Source: a virus | Length of the DNA: 39,125 bases | IMG/VR virus record: IMGVR_UViG_3300036770_006686 | Location: 1 to 39,125 of that record | Direction: 5' to 3' (one strand) | Shown here: piece by piece, positions 15,091-23,190 of the stretch | Position numbering within the stretch: the first letter of the stretch is position 1 | Layout: each line of letters opens with the position of its first letter | Notes under the pieces: generated by a model | What the model saw: only the letters and a program-made list of their open reading frames with translations | Told to the model about the DNA's origin: nothing | Database searches by the model: none | Position numbers and translations under genes: made by a program

Positions 15091-16554
15091 ATGAAAATTA
15101 AATCTTTAACCATAGTAGGAGGCGGCACAGCAGGATGGCTTGCTGCTGCATTTCTTTCATACAATCATAAAGAGCTTAAGATAAATCTCATAGATAAAGA
15201 CGTACCTACACCAATTGGGGTTGGAGAGGCTACATTGCTTACTTTTAGAGGCTTTTTAGAGGAATCCGGATTCGACATTAGTGAATGGTTTATCGATCTC
15301 GACGCCGGTTATAAATCCGGAATAATGTTCTCTAACTGGTCTAAAAAAGGCCATGATATATGGCACCCGTTTATGAAGGGAAATAGAAATTTAAATGATC
15401 AGATAATGACTTGGGATGCATGGTCTTTAAATCAAGATTTAGATTTTAAGAAATATTGTTTAGGCATGCACGATAGTTCGGTTATTCACAATACCGTTGA
15501 CATGAACAGTATTGAATCATATGCCTATCATGTAGATTGCGGTAAGCTAACAAAGTTTATTAGAGAAAAAATTAAAAATAAAATAAATTTAATTTATTCT
15601 GATGTAGTAAACATTGACAAAACAGAAAATAACATCGAAAGGTTATTTTTAAAGAACGGTCAGATTATCGAATCAGACTTATTCTTAGACTGTACTGGTT
15701 TCTTAAGTCTTTTAAAAGAATCTAAAAAGATAGATTTATCTGATCGATTGTTTGTAAACACAGCAGTAGTATGTCCGATACCTTACAAAAATAGGAAAGA
15801 AGAATTTAAACCGTATGCGATATGCGAAGCAGTTGATCACGGCTGGATATGGAAAATAGGTGTTAATTCGAGAATCGGTTCCGGAATGGTATTTAATCGA
15901 AATATCACAGATATCGATGAAGCCAAACGTTATTTCGTTGATCATTGGGATCATAGAATTTCCGTCGATAATGTAAGACACATAAATTGGGATCCGTTTT
16001 ATGTCGAGGATCAATGGGCCGGCAATATCGTTAGTATCGGTCTAAGCTCAGGATTTATAGAACCATTAGAAAGTACTTCGATAGGGTTAATGACATACTC
16101 TATCGCCATGCTTAGTAATTCTATCAAAGAGTCGTATATTACAGATCTCGATATAAAAGTTTATAATAATAATATGATGTTGACTTACGAGGATTGCATT
16201 GATTTTGTTTCGGCTCATTATGCGAACAATGAAAGAACCAGTGATTTTTGGAATTATGTAAGACGTACATTTGTTCCGTCGTCTAGAATGAATCATCATG
16301 TCGAATTATTATTAGATGAAAATGCTAGCCTTAGGCATTCATCGAGATGGAACTATATGTTCGGTAACGGAAATTGGATTTTGTTGTTGCAACAATTAGG
16401 GTATCCTATCTCCCCAAGAAAAATAAATCTACCCAACGAAAATGTCAGAGAATTTCTTATAAGAAGCTATATCGAACATGAAAAAAATAGGCATATATGG
16501 AGTAGACATCATAGCACAGAAGTGGACAGACTACACGAAACATATAAAAAATGA
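15091..16554 (+). CDS. Flavin-dependent tryptophan halogenase-like protein (Hal4)
   Basis: This 487-residue halogenase-family protein shows GGGTAGW at the N terminus, IGVGEATLLTF, Lys75 in DAGYKSGIMF (PrnA Lys79 position), LFLDCTGF, and IEPLESTSIG with Glu327 followed by the family-typical Ser. WxWxIP reads WIWKIG (252-257): both tryptophans are kept but the proline is replaced by glycine. Hal4 and Hal5 both keep EPLEST, unlike Hal1-3 (EPLEA). The gene begins the last plus-strand run of the island, and its stop overlaps the DUF6065-like gene start as ATGA, implying coupled translation. The ribosome-binding site is weak. The substrate is unknown; the altered motif may change the active-site tunnel or its specificity. 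Confidence 0.9.
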   Translation: MKIKSLTIVGGGTAGWLAAAFLSYNHKELKINLIDKDVPTPIGVGEATLLTFRGFLEESGFDISEWFIDLDAGYKSGIMFSNWSKKGHDIWHPFMKGNRNLNDQIMTWDAWSLNQDLDFKKYCLGMHDSSVIHNTVDMNSIESYAYHVDCGKLTKFIREKIKNKINLIYSDVVNIDKTENNIERLFLKNGQIIESDLFLDCTGFLSLLKESKKIDLSDRLFVNTAVVCPIPYKNRKEEFKPYAICEAVDHGWIWKIGVNSRIGSGMVFNRNITDIDEAKRYFVDHWDHRISVDNVRHINWDPFYVEDQWAGNIVSIGLSSGFIEPLESTSIGLMTYSIAMLSNSIKESYITDLDIKVYNNNMMLTYEDCIDFVSAHYANNERTSDFWNYVRRTFVPSSRMNHHVELLLDENASLRHSSRWNYMFGNGNWILLLQQLGYPISPRKINLPNENVREFLIRSYIEHEKNRHIWSRHHSTEVDRLHETYKK

Positions 16555-17288
16555 TAGAAATAAATTGGTCTTTTATAACTAACTCTGCTGGATCTATAGA
16601 TCATGACAGCCTAATCGAACCTTTATTAGATCAAGATTATGAACCATTAAGTCCTTTAATAAAGGATATAGTAAAAACTAGAAAAGGCGTAGTATATTTA
16701 AAATGTCCGGCTACAACTGATTTTATAAAAAATGTTTTTGTTTTCAAAGCACCCTTTGATTTAACACTAGAGATCGATGTAGATGACAAATCCGGAAATG
16801 GAAAAATTGTCTGCGAAAATATTTCTCAAAACATTTTTTCAAAAATCATAGATACAAGATTTTTATTTGATGATCAAAGAGGAATTAATCCTTATCCTAT
16901 GCTAGGAATAGATTGGATGTTAATGTTCCAATCTAATTACCCTGTGCTACTTCAATCGTTTCCTGCTTTTTTTCATAGGTCGGATTTCGTTAATAAAACT
17001 ATGGTAGTACCTGGCGAATTTGATATAAGCAAATGGACAAGACCAGTTGAGCTTGTTTTTGAAGTAAAAAATCTAAAAGAAAAAATAGTTATCAAGAAGG
17101 GCGATGCCCTTTCTTATTATAGATTTATTTGTGATGATAAAATTAAATTAGTTAAACAACCTACACCTTGGAATGAAAGTCAGCAATGTGCTGAAATAGT
17201 AAATAAATCTAAATTTAGACCATTGAAAGAAAGATATGAAGCACTTTCAAAATTAAAACTGAGTTGCTCTTATGACCATAAAAGTTGA
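16551..17288 (+). CDS. DUF6065-like protein, copy 2
   Basis: This 245-residue, mostly beta protein has no assigned function. Visible landmarks are YLKCPATTDFIKNVFVFKAPFDL (about 60-82), NPYPMLGIDWMLMFQ (about 120-134), MVVPGEFDISKWTRPVELVF and IVIKKGDALSYYRFI (about 184-198). The last block resembles bacterial proteins annotated DUF6065 as I recall them. It is a remote paralogue of the gene at 4703-5488. Translation is coupled at both ends: an ATGA overlap with Hal4 and a 17-base overlap with Hal5. Sitting between two halogenases, it is a good candidate for a partner, substrate carrier or substrate-recognition subunit, but that is inference from position. Confidence 0.65.
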   Translation: MIEINWSFITNSAGSIDHDSLIEPLLDQDYEPLSPLIKDIVKTRKGVVYLKCPATTDFIKNVFVFKAPFDLTLEIDVDDKSGNGKIVCENISQNIFSKIIDTRFLFDDQRGINPYPMLGIDWMLMFQSNYPVLLQSFPAFFHRSDFVNKTMVVPGEFDISKWTRPVELVFEVKNLKEKIVIKKGDALSYYRFICDDKIKLVKQPTPWNESQQCAEIVNKSKFRPLKERYEALSKLKLSCSYDHKS

Positions 17289-18837
17289 CAAAATAATTAT
17301 TGTAGGAGGAGGATCGGCAGGTTGGATGACTGCTGCTTCTCTGGTAACCCAATTAAAAAACAAAGAAATTTATGTAATAGAATCACCAAATATTCCAACT
17401 GTAGGGGTGGGTGAAAGCACTGTGGGAGGTATAAGGGGATGGTTACGAATGGTAGGAATTCGAGACTCTGACTTTATTTCTCATACCGATGCTAGTTATA
17501 AATTGGCCATTAGATTTAATAATTTCTATAATGAAAAAGGTGGAACTTGGTATTACCCGTTTGGAAGACCTTATTTAAAAGAAAATCTCCATGGAAGAGA
17601 CGACTGGTTTATAAAGAAAGCGATCTATCCCGAAACCCCTACAGATGATTATGTGACCTCTATGTATTCTCAAATGGCTTTAGTGCATGCTAACAAGATC
17701 TGCACAAATAATCCGGATTTAGATGGTTTTGATTTTTATAACGACACTGCATTTCATTTCGATGCTGCTAAAATGGGAGCTTGGTTGCGGGATTATCATT
17801 GTATACCAAAAGGTGTAAAATTAATTAGAGATACAGTAAAAGAAATTTACACAGACCAGAATGGAATTTCTAGTTTATTATTAGAATCAGGACAAACAAT
17901 AAATGCAGATCTGTACGTAGATTGCACTGGATTTAAATCTCTGTTGTTAGGTGGTGCTTTAAAAGAACCCTTCGATGATTATCAACATATACTGCCTAAT
18001 AACAGAGCGTGGGCGACCAGGATTCCGTATACCGATAAGGAAAAACAACTAAATTCAGTTACCGATTGCACTGCGTTAGATATAGGTTGGGTTTGGAACA
18101 TACCTTTATGGAGTCGGATAGGAACAGGATACGTTTACAGTGATAAGTATATCGACCCAGTAAGCGCTCTTAACAAATTTAAAAAATATTTGGTCGATAA
18201 AAATCTGTGTATCGACGAAGCAGAATTTCGTGACATCGAGATGCGGGTTGGAAAGCACAAAAGATTATTTGTAAAAAATGTAGTAGCATTAGGTCTAAGT
18301 GCCGCATTCATAGAACCTCTTGAAAGCACAGGTTTATTGACTACTCATGAATTCGCTAGAAGTCTATGTAATATTTTAGTAAGAGATCATGTTAGCCAGT
18401 GGGATCGAGATGAATTTAATCTTAAGTGCGAGGACGAATTTAATTATTGGGTTCAATTCGTATCTATGCACTATGCACTTAGTCACAGGATCGATTCTGA
18501 ATATTGGAGAGACATCGGACAAAAATCGTATGTAGCATTATCTCCTCGGATTAGTAATTTCCAGACTCAGAGTTTATATTATCAAACATTAAATCATAAA
18601 AGTTTTATCAAATTTTTCCAAGACGATGATGGAATAAATTGCCTAGCAGCCGGAATGAATTACAATGCCAACGATATTGTAACCTTAAACAATATATTTC
18701 CGGTTGGTACAGATCTTAAACACGAGTTCGATATCATGATTAGAAAATTAGAATTTAGAAAAAGAAAATGGAAAGAGGCTGTAAAAACAGCCCCTTCATT
18801 ATATCAATTTTTATTGAATAGTTATTTTAATACTTGA
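17272..18837 (+). CDS. Flavin-dependent tryptophan halogenase-like protein (Hal5)
   Basis: At 521 residues this is the most canonical halogenase in the window. It has GGGSAGW near the N terminus, GVGESTVGG, Lys77 in TDASYKLAIRF (PrnA Lys79 position), YVDCTGF, WVWNIP at 273-278, and IEPLESTG with Glu351. EPLESTG is exactly the motif that in PrnA supplies the catalytic Glu346 and the chloride-site Thr-Gly. The family makes a chlorinating or brominating lysine adduct from FADH2, O2 and halide, acting on an indole or other aromatic. It begins 17 bases inside the preceding gene. It ends in an 11-base convergent overlap with the first glycine-rich adhesin gene, marking the edge of the enzyme island. 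Confidence 0.94.
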   Translation: MTIKVDKIIIVGGGSAGWMTAASLVTQLKNKEIYVIESPNIPTVGVGESTVGGIRGWLRMVGIRDSDFISHTDASYKLAIRFNNFYNEKGGTWYYPFGRPYLKENLHGRDDWFIKKAIYPETPTDDYVTSMYSQMALVHANKICTNNPDLDGFDFYNDTAFHFDAAKMGAWLRDYHCIPKGVKLIRDTVKEIYTDQNGISSLLLESGQTINADLYVDCTGFKSLLLGGALKEPFDDYQHILPNNRAWATRIPYTDKEKQLNSVTDCTALDIGWVWNIPLWSRIGTGYVYSDKYIDPVSALNKFKKYLVDKNLCIDEAEFRDIEMRVGKHKRLFVKNVVALGLSAAFIEPLESTGLLTTHEFARSLCNILVRDHVSQWDRDEFNLKCEDEFNYWVQFVSMHYALSHRIDSEYWRDIGQKSYVALSPRISNFQTQSLYYQTLNHKSFIKFFQDDDGINCLAAGMNYNANDIVTLNNIFPVGTDLKHEFDIMIRKLEFRKRKWKEAVKTAPSLYQFLLNSYFNT

Positions 18838-19957
18838 TTATAACAACTCCGCTGGCACCGTTCGCTCCATGTTGCCCGCCACCGCCACCGCCACCAGAAC
18901 TTGTTCCCCCGTGGCCTCCCCTTGCTGTAGGTTGACCATCTTGTCCTGTATTTAGAGATTGCCCTCCACCGATGCCACGTTTCTGTGGACCGCCATATGG
19001 TCCGCTATGGTGAAAGCTACCGCCGCCGCCACCGCCGATGCCTCCCTGGGTACCGTGGTTCCAGCCTAGATGTCCGCCTCCACCGCCCCCACCGCCAAAA
19101 TATAAAGTACCGCCTATTATATCGGTCGCACGTCCGGCTCCACCTTGAGTGGCATTACTTCTAAAACTACCTCGATAATTTTGACGACCGTCTGGTGCCG
19201 ATCCGCCCGGCCCGGCGGCCCCACCACCTGCTCCGCCTTGGTGTGTATTTTCTGTGTCGACATTAAATCTCACCCCTGATCCGCCTGGGTATCCTTGACC
19301 TTCTGTGCCGCGACCGCCGTATTGTCTAGTCCTAGAATCGATTCCATCGCCGGTATTGGATCCGCCTCCTCCAGTACCTCCGCTACGACCGCCCGAAGTT
19401 CCATTATCCATAGATCCAGGACTGCTGTGTATCCAAGATCCGCCACCGCCACCGCCCTGTGCGGTGATTGCTCCAAACACTGAATTGCCGCCATTATATC
19501 CTGCACTGTAATAAGGCAAAGAAGTTCCACCGGTGCCGCCACCACCGACTGTTACTGTGATTGGACTTCCGGCTGATACTGGATAAGCTCTGTTGACTAA
19601 TACTCCGCCACCACCTCCGCCACCGGCCCAATTATATCCGGACCCTCCTCCGCCGGCCACTACAATCACTTGTACTGTTCCGGTGTGTGCGGGAGTAAAC
19701 GAACTTGTACCTACAGTGGTATATAAATGAACGATATTTCCTAAAACATAGCTGGCAGAGTCTCCGCCTGAACCGATCAACCCTTGACTGTAGCCCGTCA
19801 CAGGTCTCCATGCAGTGCCATCAAAAAATTCTAAAGTATTTTGTGAATTCGCTGTATTATATCTTAATTTGCCGGTCGCTCCAGAAGTACTAGAAGTCTG
19901 ATTAGGAAAAGTATTAGCTGTTGTTGTATTAATCGTTGTATTTTTTAAAGTTGCCAT
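18827..19957 (-). CDS. Glycine-rich tail adhesin-like protein, copy 3
   Basis: This is a 376-residue protein in two parts. Residues 1-60 form a short fibre-attachment-like module ending DGTAWRPVTGYSQG, a sequence style common in phage fibres. After GNIVHLYTTVG and a beta segment (FTPAHTGTVQVIVV) comes about 280 residues dominated by GGGG runs punctuated by aromatic, His, Ser and Asn residues, closing with GVVIIKY. The architecture recalls glycine-rich receptor-binding adhesins such as T-even gp38, where polyglycine helices pack as a sandwich and loops bind the receptor. It is the downstream member of three tandem paralogues. AGGAAAA precedes the ATG. The assignment is by composition and context; the receptor is unknown. 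Confidence 0.8.
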   Translation of the reverse strand: MATLKNTTINTTTANTFPNQTSSTSGATGKLRYNTANSQNTLEFFDGTAWRPVTGYSQGLIGSGGDSASYVLGNIVHLYTTVGTSSFTPAHTGTVQVIVVAGGGGSGYNWAGGGGGGGVLVNRAYPVSAGSPITVTVGGGGTGGTSLPYYSAGYNGGNSVFGAITAQGGGGGGSWIHSSPGSMDNGTSGGRSGGTGGGGSNTGDGIDSRTRQYGGRGTEGQGYPGGSGVRFNVDTENTHQGGAGGGAAGPGGSAPDGRQNYRGSFRSNATQGGAGRATDIIGGTLYFGGGGGGGGHLGWNHGTQGGIGGGGGGSFHHSGPYGGPQKRGIGGGQSLNTGQDGQPTARGGHGGTSSGGGGGGGQHGANGASGVVIIKY

Positions 19958-19969
19958 TTTATTTTCCTG

Positions 19970-21103
19970 TTAGTAACGAACAATCACTATACCGCTGCCG
20001 CCTGCACCGGCAAGACCATATGCTCCTCCGCCACCACTGCCGGTATTTGTACCTCCATTACCTGCAGTATAATGGCCCGAACCTTCGCCGCCTGTATTTA
20101 AGGCCATGCCGCCTCCTCGTCCATTACCATGCGGTGTGCCGGGATGTCTAGGACCGCCGTGGGTTTGGGTACTACCGCCACCTCCACCAATTCCGCCAGA
20201 AGATGAAACAGTGCTGTTACCGTGATGCTGTGCGCCACCGCCGCCGCCTCCCCAATACAGTGTATATCCTAAAATATCATTAGCTACGCCCGGTCCACCA
20301 TCTTGTAGTAACCCTTGGCGACAATCGTCTTCTGCACTAAATCCAGGACCACCAGCACCACCGCCACCGCCTGCTTTGTGACTATCTTCGCCTTGGCGAT
20401 TGAAACGCAGACCACTGCCTCCCGGAAACCCTTGTCCTGCTGTTCCTATTCCACCTAAATTAGTGTTTCTGCTATCATTTGGTCCAGTGTGCCCGTTAGA
20501 GCCGCCACCGTTAGAACCGGGACATCCGCCTCCTCCAGAACCTCCCGGACGACCATGTCCGCCATCCCATGTTCCTCCATTTCCGCCGCCAAAAGCAGTC
20601 AGAGGTCCGAATACACTGTTCCCTCCGGGATTCATAGAGTAGCTGTATGCAGGTGGTTGAGCACCCCCGCCTCCTACTGTGATAGGCACACCCGAGCCAG
20701 CGGTAACCGGAAATGCTCTGTTATATATAAATCCGCCAGCACCACCGCCACCGCCTAAGTGAGCTCCGCCAGCACCACCGCCACCCAATACCAATACTTC
20801 TACAGTTCCCGAATGCGCAGGTGTGAATGTATGACTTCCAACAGCAGTAAATAAATGAACCACTCCATTTGCCCTGCCAAGATTAGAACCTGCATATAGT
20901 ATTTCGTTACCGCCGGTACCTATAGATCCCTTGCTAACGCCGGTAATCGGCCTCCATCCGGTCGAATCGTAAAACTCTAATAAATTATTAGCATTATTAA
21001 CTCTTATCATTCCAGCTGTAGCACTAGGTCTTTGGGCGGTACTGCCTTCTGGTAATCGTAGAAAACCTGGTTCATTGAAAGTTGTAGTTTGTAATGTAGC
21101 CAT
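19970..21103 (-). CDS. Glycine-rich tail adhesin-like protein, copy 2
   Basis: This 377-residue paralogue of the genes on either side has the same plan. A head module (FLRLPEGSTAQRPSATAGMIRVNN through STGWRPITGVSKGSIG) is followed by VVHLFTAVGSHTFTPAHSGTVEVLVL, a long polyglycine region (GGGGAGGAHLGGGGGAGG onward), and the end SGIVIVRY. The polyglycine stretches differ between copies mainly at the residues between glycine runs, which is where binding loops would be expected. It starts 9 bases after the stop of copy 1, with its ribosome-binding site TTGAGGAAA overlapping that gap. Local base composition is clearly more GC-rich than the surroundings because of GGN codons. Confidence 0.8.
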   Translation of the reverse strand: MATLQTTTFNEPGFLRLPEGSTAQRPSATAGMIRVNNANNLLEFYDSTGWRPITGVSKGSIGTGGNEILYAGSNLGRANGVVHLFTAVGSHTFTPAHSGTVEVLVLGGGGAGGAHLGGGGGAGGFIYNRAFPVTAGSGVPITVGGGGAQPPAYSYSMNPGGNSVFGPLTAFGGGNGGTWDGGHGRPGGSGGGGCPGSNGGGSNGHTGPNDSRNTNLGGIGTAGQGFPGGSGLRFNRQGEDSHKAGGGGGAGGPGFSAEDDCRQGLLQDGGPGVANDILGYTLYWGGGGGGAQHHGNSTVSSSGGIGGGGGSTQTHGGPRHPGTPHGNGRGGGMALNTGGEGSGHYTAGNGGTNTGSGGGGAYGLAGAGGSGIVIVRY

Positions 21104-21112
21104 TATATTTCC

Positions 21113-22177
21113 TCAATATCTAACAATAACTATGCCGCTACCACCACCACCGTGGTATGATCCTCCGTGAGCACCACCGCCTCCGGTGTTTGCTGCTCCG
21201 TTCCCGCCATACCTAGCATGACTGTCATTGTTTGATGCTGGCTGTCCGGTGTTTAATGATTGACCTCCGCCTCGGCCATTTCCTACTGTAGGAAATCCTG
21301 GCACATAGTGGGCGGCACCACCGCCACCACCGCCAACTCCCCCGTCGCCTCCTCCGCCATCGCAAATATGCGCTCCACTGCCGCCGCCTCCGCCCCAATA
21401 TAAAATTTCGCCTAAAATATCCGAAGCTGCACCTGGTCCGCCGTGAGAAGCCGTTTGTTGATTTTCATCTTGAGCGGCTAAACCAGGACCACCAGCGCCG
21501 CCACCGCCACCACCGTTGTGTGTATTTTCACCGTCGTCGTTGAATCTCACACCTGAACCACCTGGGAATCCTTGGCCAGTTACACCTAAACCGCCATATA
21601 CTCTAAATCTGCTGCCGTCTGCTGACGTGTTTCCGCCACCACCTCCCGAACCTCCGGGGTTTCCTGGCGCTGTCGAATCCCAAGTTCCTGGATACCCTCC
21701 GCCAAAAGCTGTGATCGGACCAAATGTACTGTTGCCTCCGTTGCTGGCAGTATTTCCAGCTGCTCCAGCTCCTACTGTCAGTGATATTCCAGAGCCTGCT
21801 GTCACGGGATATGCTCGGTTGAAAACCATTCCACCGCCGCCCCCACCTCCGGCCCAACTTCGTCCTGTCGCGCCACCACCGCCGACCACCAACACTTGAA
21901 CATATCCTGTATGAGAAGGAGTAAATGTATGACTTCCGACAGTTGTGAATTGATGGACTATTCCGCCACCTAGCACACTGATACTTTGACCTCCGGAGCC
22001 TATACTACCGTTACTGTACCCGGTTACCGGTCTCCAGTTAGTACCGTCATAATATTCTAATAAAGAATAGCTGGTATTGTATCGTAACATTCCTCTAGAC
22101 GGAGAACCAGGTCTCTGAGCCGTAGTTCCCGAAGGTAATGTTATGTCAGTAAATGTGCTAGCTTGCAGAGTTGCCAT
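21113..22177 (-). CDS. Glycine-rich tail adhesin-like protein, copy 1
   Basis: This is the 354-residue first member of the tandem set. The head module is clear: ITLPSGTTAQRPGSPSRGML, then LLEYYDGTNWRPVTGYSNGS, then IVHQFTTVGSHTFTPSHTG, then the polyglycine body with NRAYPVTAGSGISLTVG, ending SGIVIVRY. The shared boundaries with the other copies show that all three arose by duplication. Its ATG overlaps the stop of the S74-type fibre gene, so fibre and adhesin are translationally coupled, as expected if this protein caps or decorates that fibre (inference). AAAAGGT lies upstream. A role in host recognition is likely; structure prediction would test the polyglycine sandwich. Confidence 0.8.
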   Translation of the reverse strand: MATLQASTFTDITLPSGTTAQRPGSPSRGMLRYNTSYSLLEYYDGTNWRPVTGYSNGSIGSGGQSISVLGGGIVHQFTTVGSHTFTPSHTGYVQVLVVGGGGATGRSWAGGGGGGGMVFNRAYPVTAGSGISLTVGAGAAGNTASNGGNSTFGPITAFGGGYPGTWDSTAPGNPGGSGGGGGNTSADGSRFRVYGGLGVTGQGFPGGSGVRFNDDGENTHNGGGGGGAGGPGLAAQDENQQTASHGGPGAASDILGEILYWGGGGGSGAHICDGGGGDGGVGGGGGGAAHYVPGFPTVGNGRGGGQSLNTGQPASNNDSHARYGGNGAANTGGGGAHGGSYHGGGGSGIVIVRY

Positions 22178-23178
22178 TAATTTTTACCTTTTAAAATTTC
22201 GATGTCTTCTTTTAAAGTTTTTATGGCTTCTATCAAATATGCCGTTAATCTTGTATAGTTAATTCCGGTTGCATGACCTTCTAAATCTTTAGTAACAATA
22301 TTAGGAATTACTGTATCTACATATTCAGCTATTAGACCGGCTTCATTCTTTACCGATCCATCGATACGATCATATATATAACCGGTAAGATTTATAATTT
22401 TATCTAATGCTCCTTCTATAGGAACTAAATTTTCTTTTAAGGTAATACTCGAAGTTTCTGAAATTGTAGCAGCTGATAATGTGCCACCTGTAGTTAAATT
22501 ACCTGCATGTAATGTTCCACTAACACCAACACCGCCTGTTACTACCAATGTTCCTGTGCTGGTACTAGATGCTGCAACGTTATCAGTCATCAATATAGAA
22601 GCAGTTGCCTTAGTACCGCTCGAAGTGCCTCTCAGAGTCAATGTTCCCGATGATGCTGCGCTTCCGTACATATTAGCAGCATTAAGAGCTGTGGCAGTTA
22701 ATTCTCCCGTACTAGGAACAAAACTTACATTGCTACGATAGTTAAAAGATGTAACCTGTCCCGATGTTGTGGTTCCAAAATATAAGTAATGCGTAGTTCC
22801 TGATGCACCGGCATCTGCTACTGTTACACCAGCTGTAGTCTGTGCTACCCAACTTAAATTTCCGGAGCCGTCGGTAGCTAGAACATTGTTTAATGATCCT
22901 GCCGAATCCGGAAATGTAAGTGTTCTGTTAGTCGTGGTGCTAGCAGCCGTTCTTAGAACAGTATAATGAGTTCCGTCGGCATCACCTAATCTAAGTTCTC
23001 CGCCTGTAGAACCATTCCCCATAACCATCATGGCTCTTTGCACCTGTGTAATTCCGGTGCCGTTAGGATCTAGTAATAAATTTTGATTTGGCTGCGATGT
23101 TGTAAGCGTATTAGCATCAGCTTGAACCAAGCCAATTTTTTCTATACCTACAGTTGCACCACTAGTTCGTCTTCCCAT
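22177..23178 (-). CDS. Tail fibre with C-terminal S74-type intramolecular chaperone domain
   Basis: This is a 333-residue protein. Residues 1-240 are beta-rich, low-complexity fibre sequence (STGGELRLGDADGTHYTVL, then repeated GTLTLRGT/GTLVVTGG turns). From about residue 243 the Peptidase_S74 pattern appears: SSITLKENLVPIEGALDKI, then GLIAEYVDTVIPNIV, INYTRLTAYLIEAIKTL. This domain trimerises fibres and in many phages cleaves itself off at a conserved Ser-Asp. Here Ser243 and Lys248 fit the catalytic dyad spacing, but Ser244 replaces the usual Asp, so self-cleavage may be altered. A TTGAGG ribosome-binding site precedes the ATG. The gene leads the fibre/adhesin operon with the three glycine-rich paralogues. 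Confidence 0.88.
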   Translation of the reverse strand: MGRRTSGATVGIEKIGLVQADANTLTTSQPNQNLLLDPNGTGITQVQRAMMVMGNGSTGGELRLGDADGTHYTVLRTAASTTTNRTLTFPDSAGSLNNVLATDGSGNLSWVAQTTAGVTVADAGASGTTHYLYFGTTTSGQVTSFNYRSNVSFVPSTGELTATALNAANMYGSAASSGTLTLRGTSSGTKATASILMTDNVAASSTSTGTLVVTGGVGVSGTLHAGNLTTGGTLSAATISETSSITLKENLVPIEGALDKIINLTGYIYDRIDGSVKNEAGLIAEYVDTVIPNIVTKDLEGHATGINYTRLTAYLIEAIKTLKEDIEILKGKN

Positions 23179-23190
23179 GATTTATATACC

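Noticed and set aside
19270-21899. Open frames rich in proline or alanine/arginine overlapping the glycine-rich genes
   Set aside because: Poly-GGN codons read as poly-CCN on the opposite strand or as other low-complexity strings in shifted frames. The glycine-rich minus-strand genes have proper starts, ribosome-binding sites and paralogy.
18838-22177. CRISPR-like or tandem DNA repeats from regular CCGCC/CCACC runs
   Set aside because: The periodicity comes from glycine codons, with no constant repeat unit or spacers.
23179-23186. TATAAATC on the minus strand as a late promoter for the S74 fibre
   Set aside because: It is adjacent to the ATG and overlaps the position of the TTGAGG ribosome-binding site, so it would place the transcript start inside the gene.
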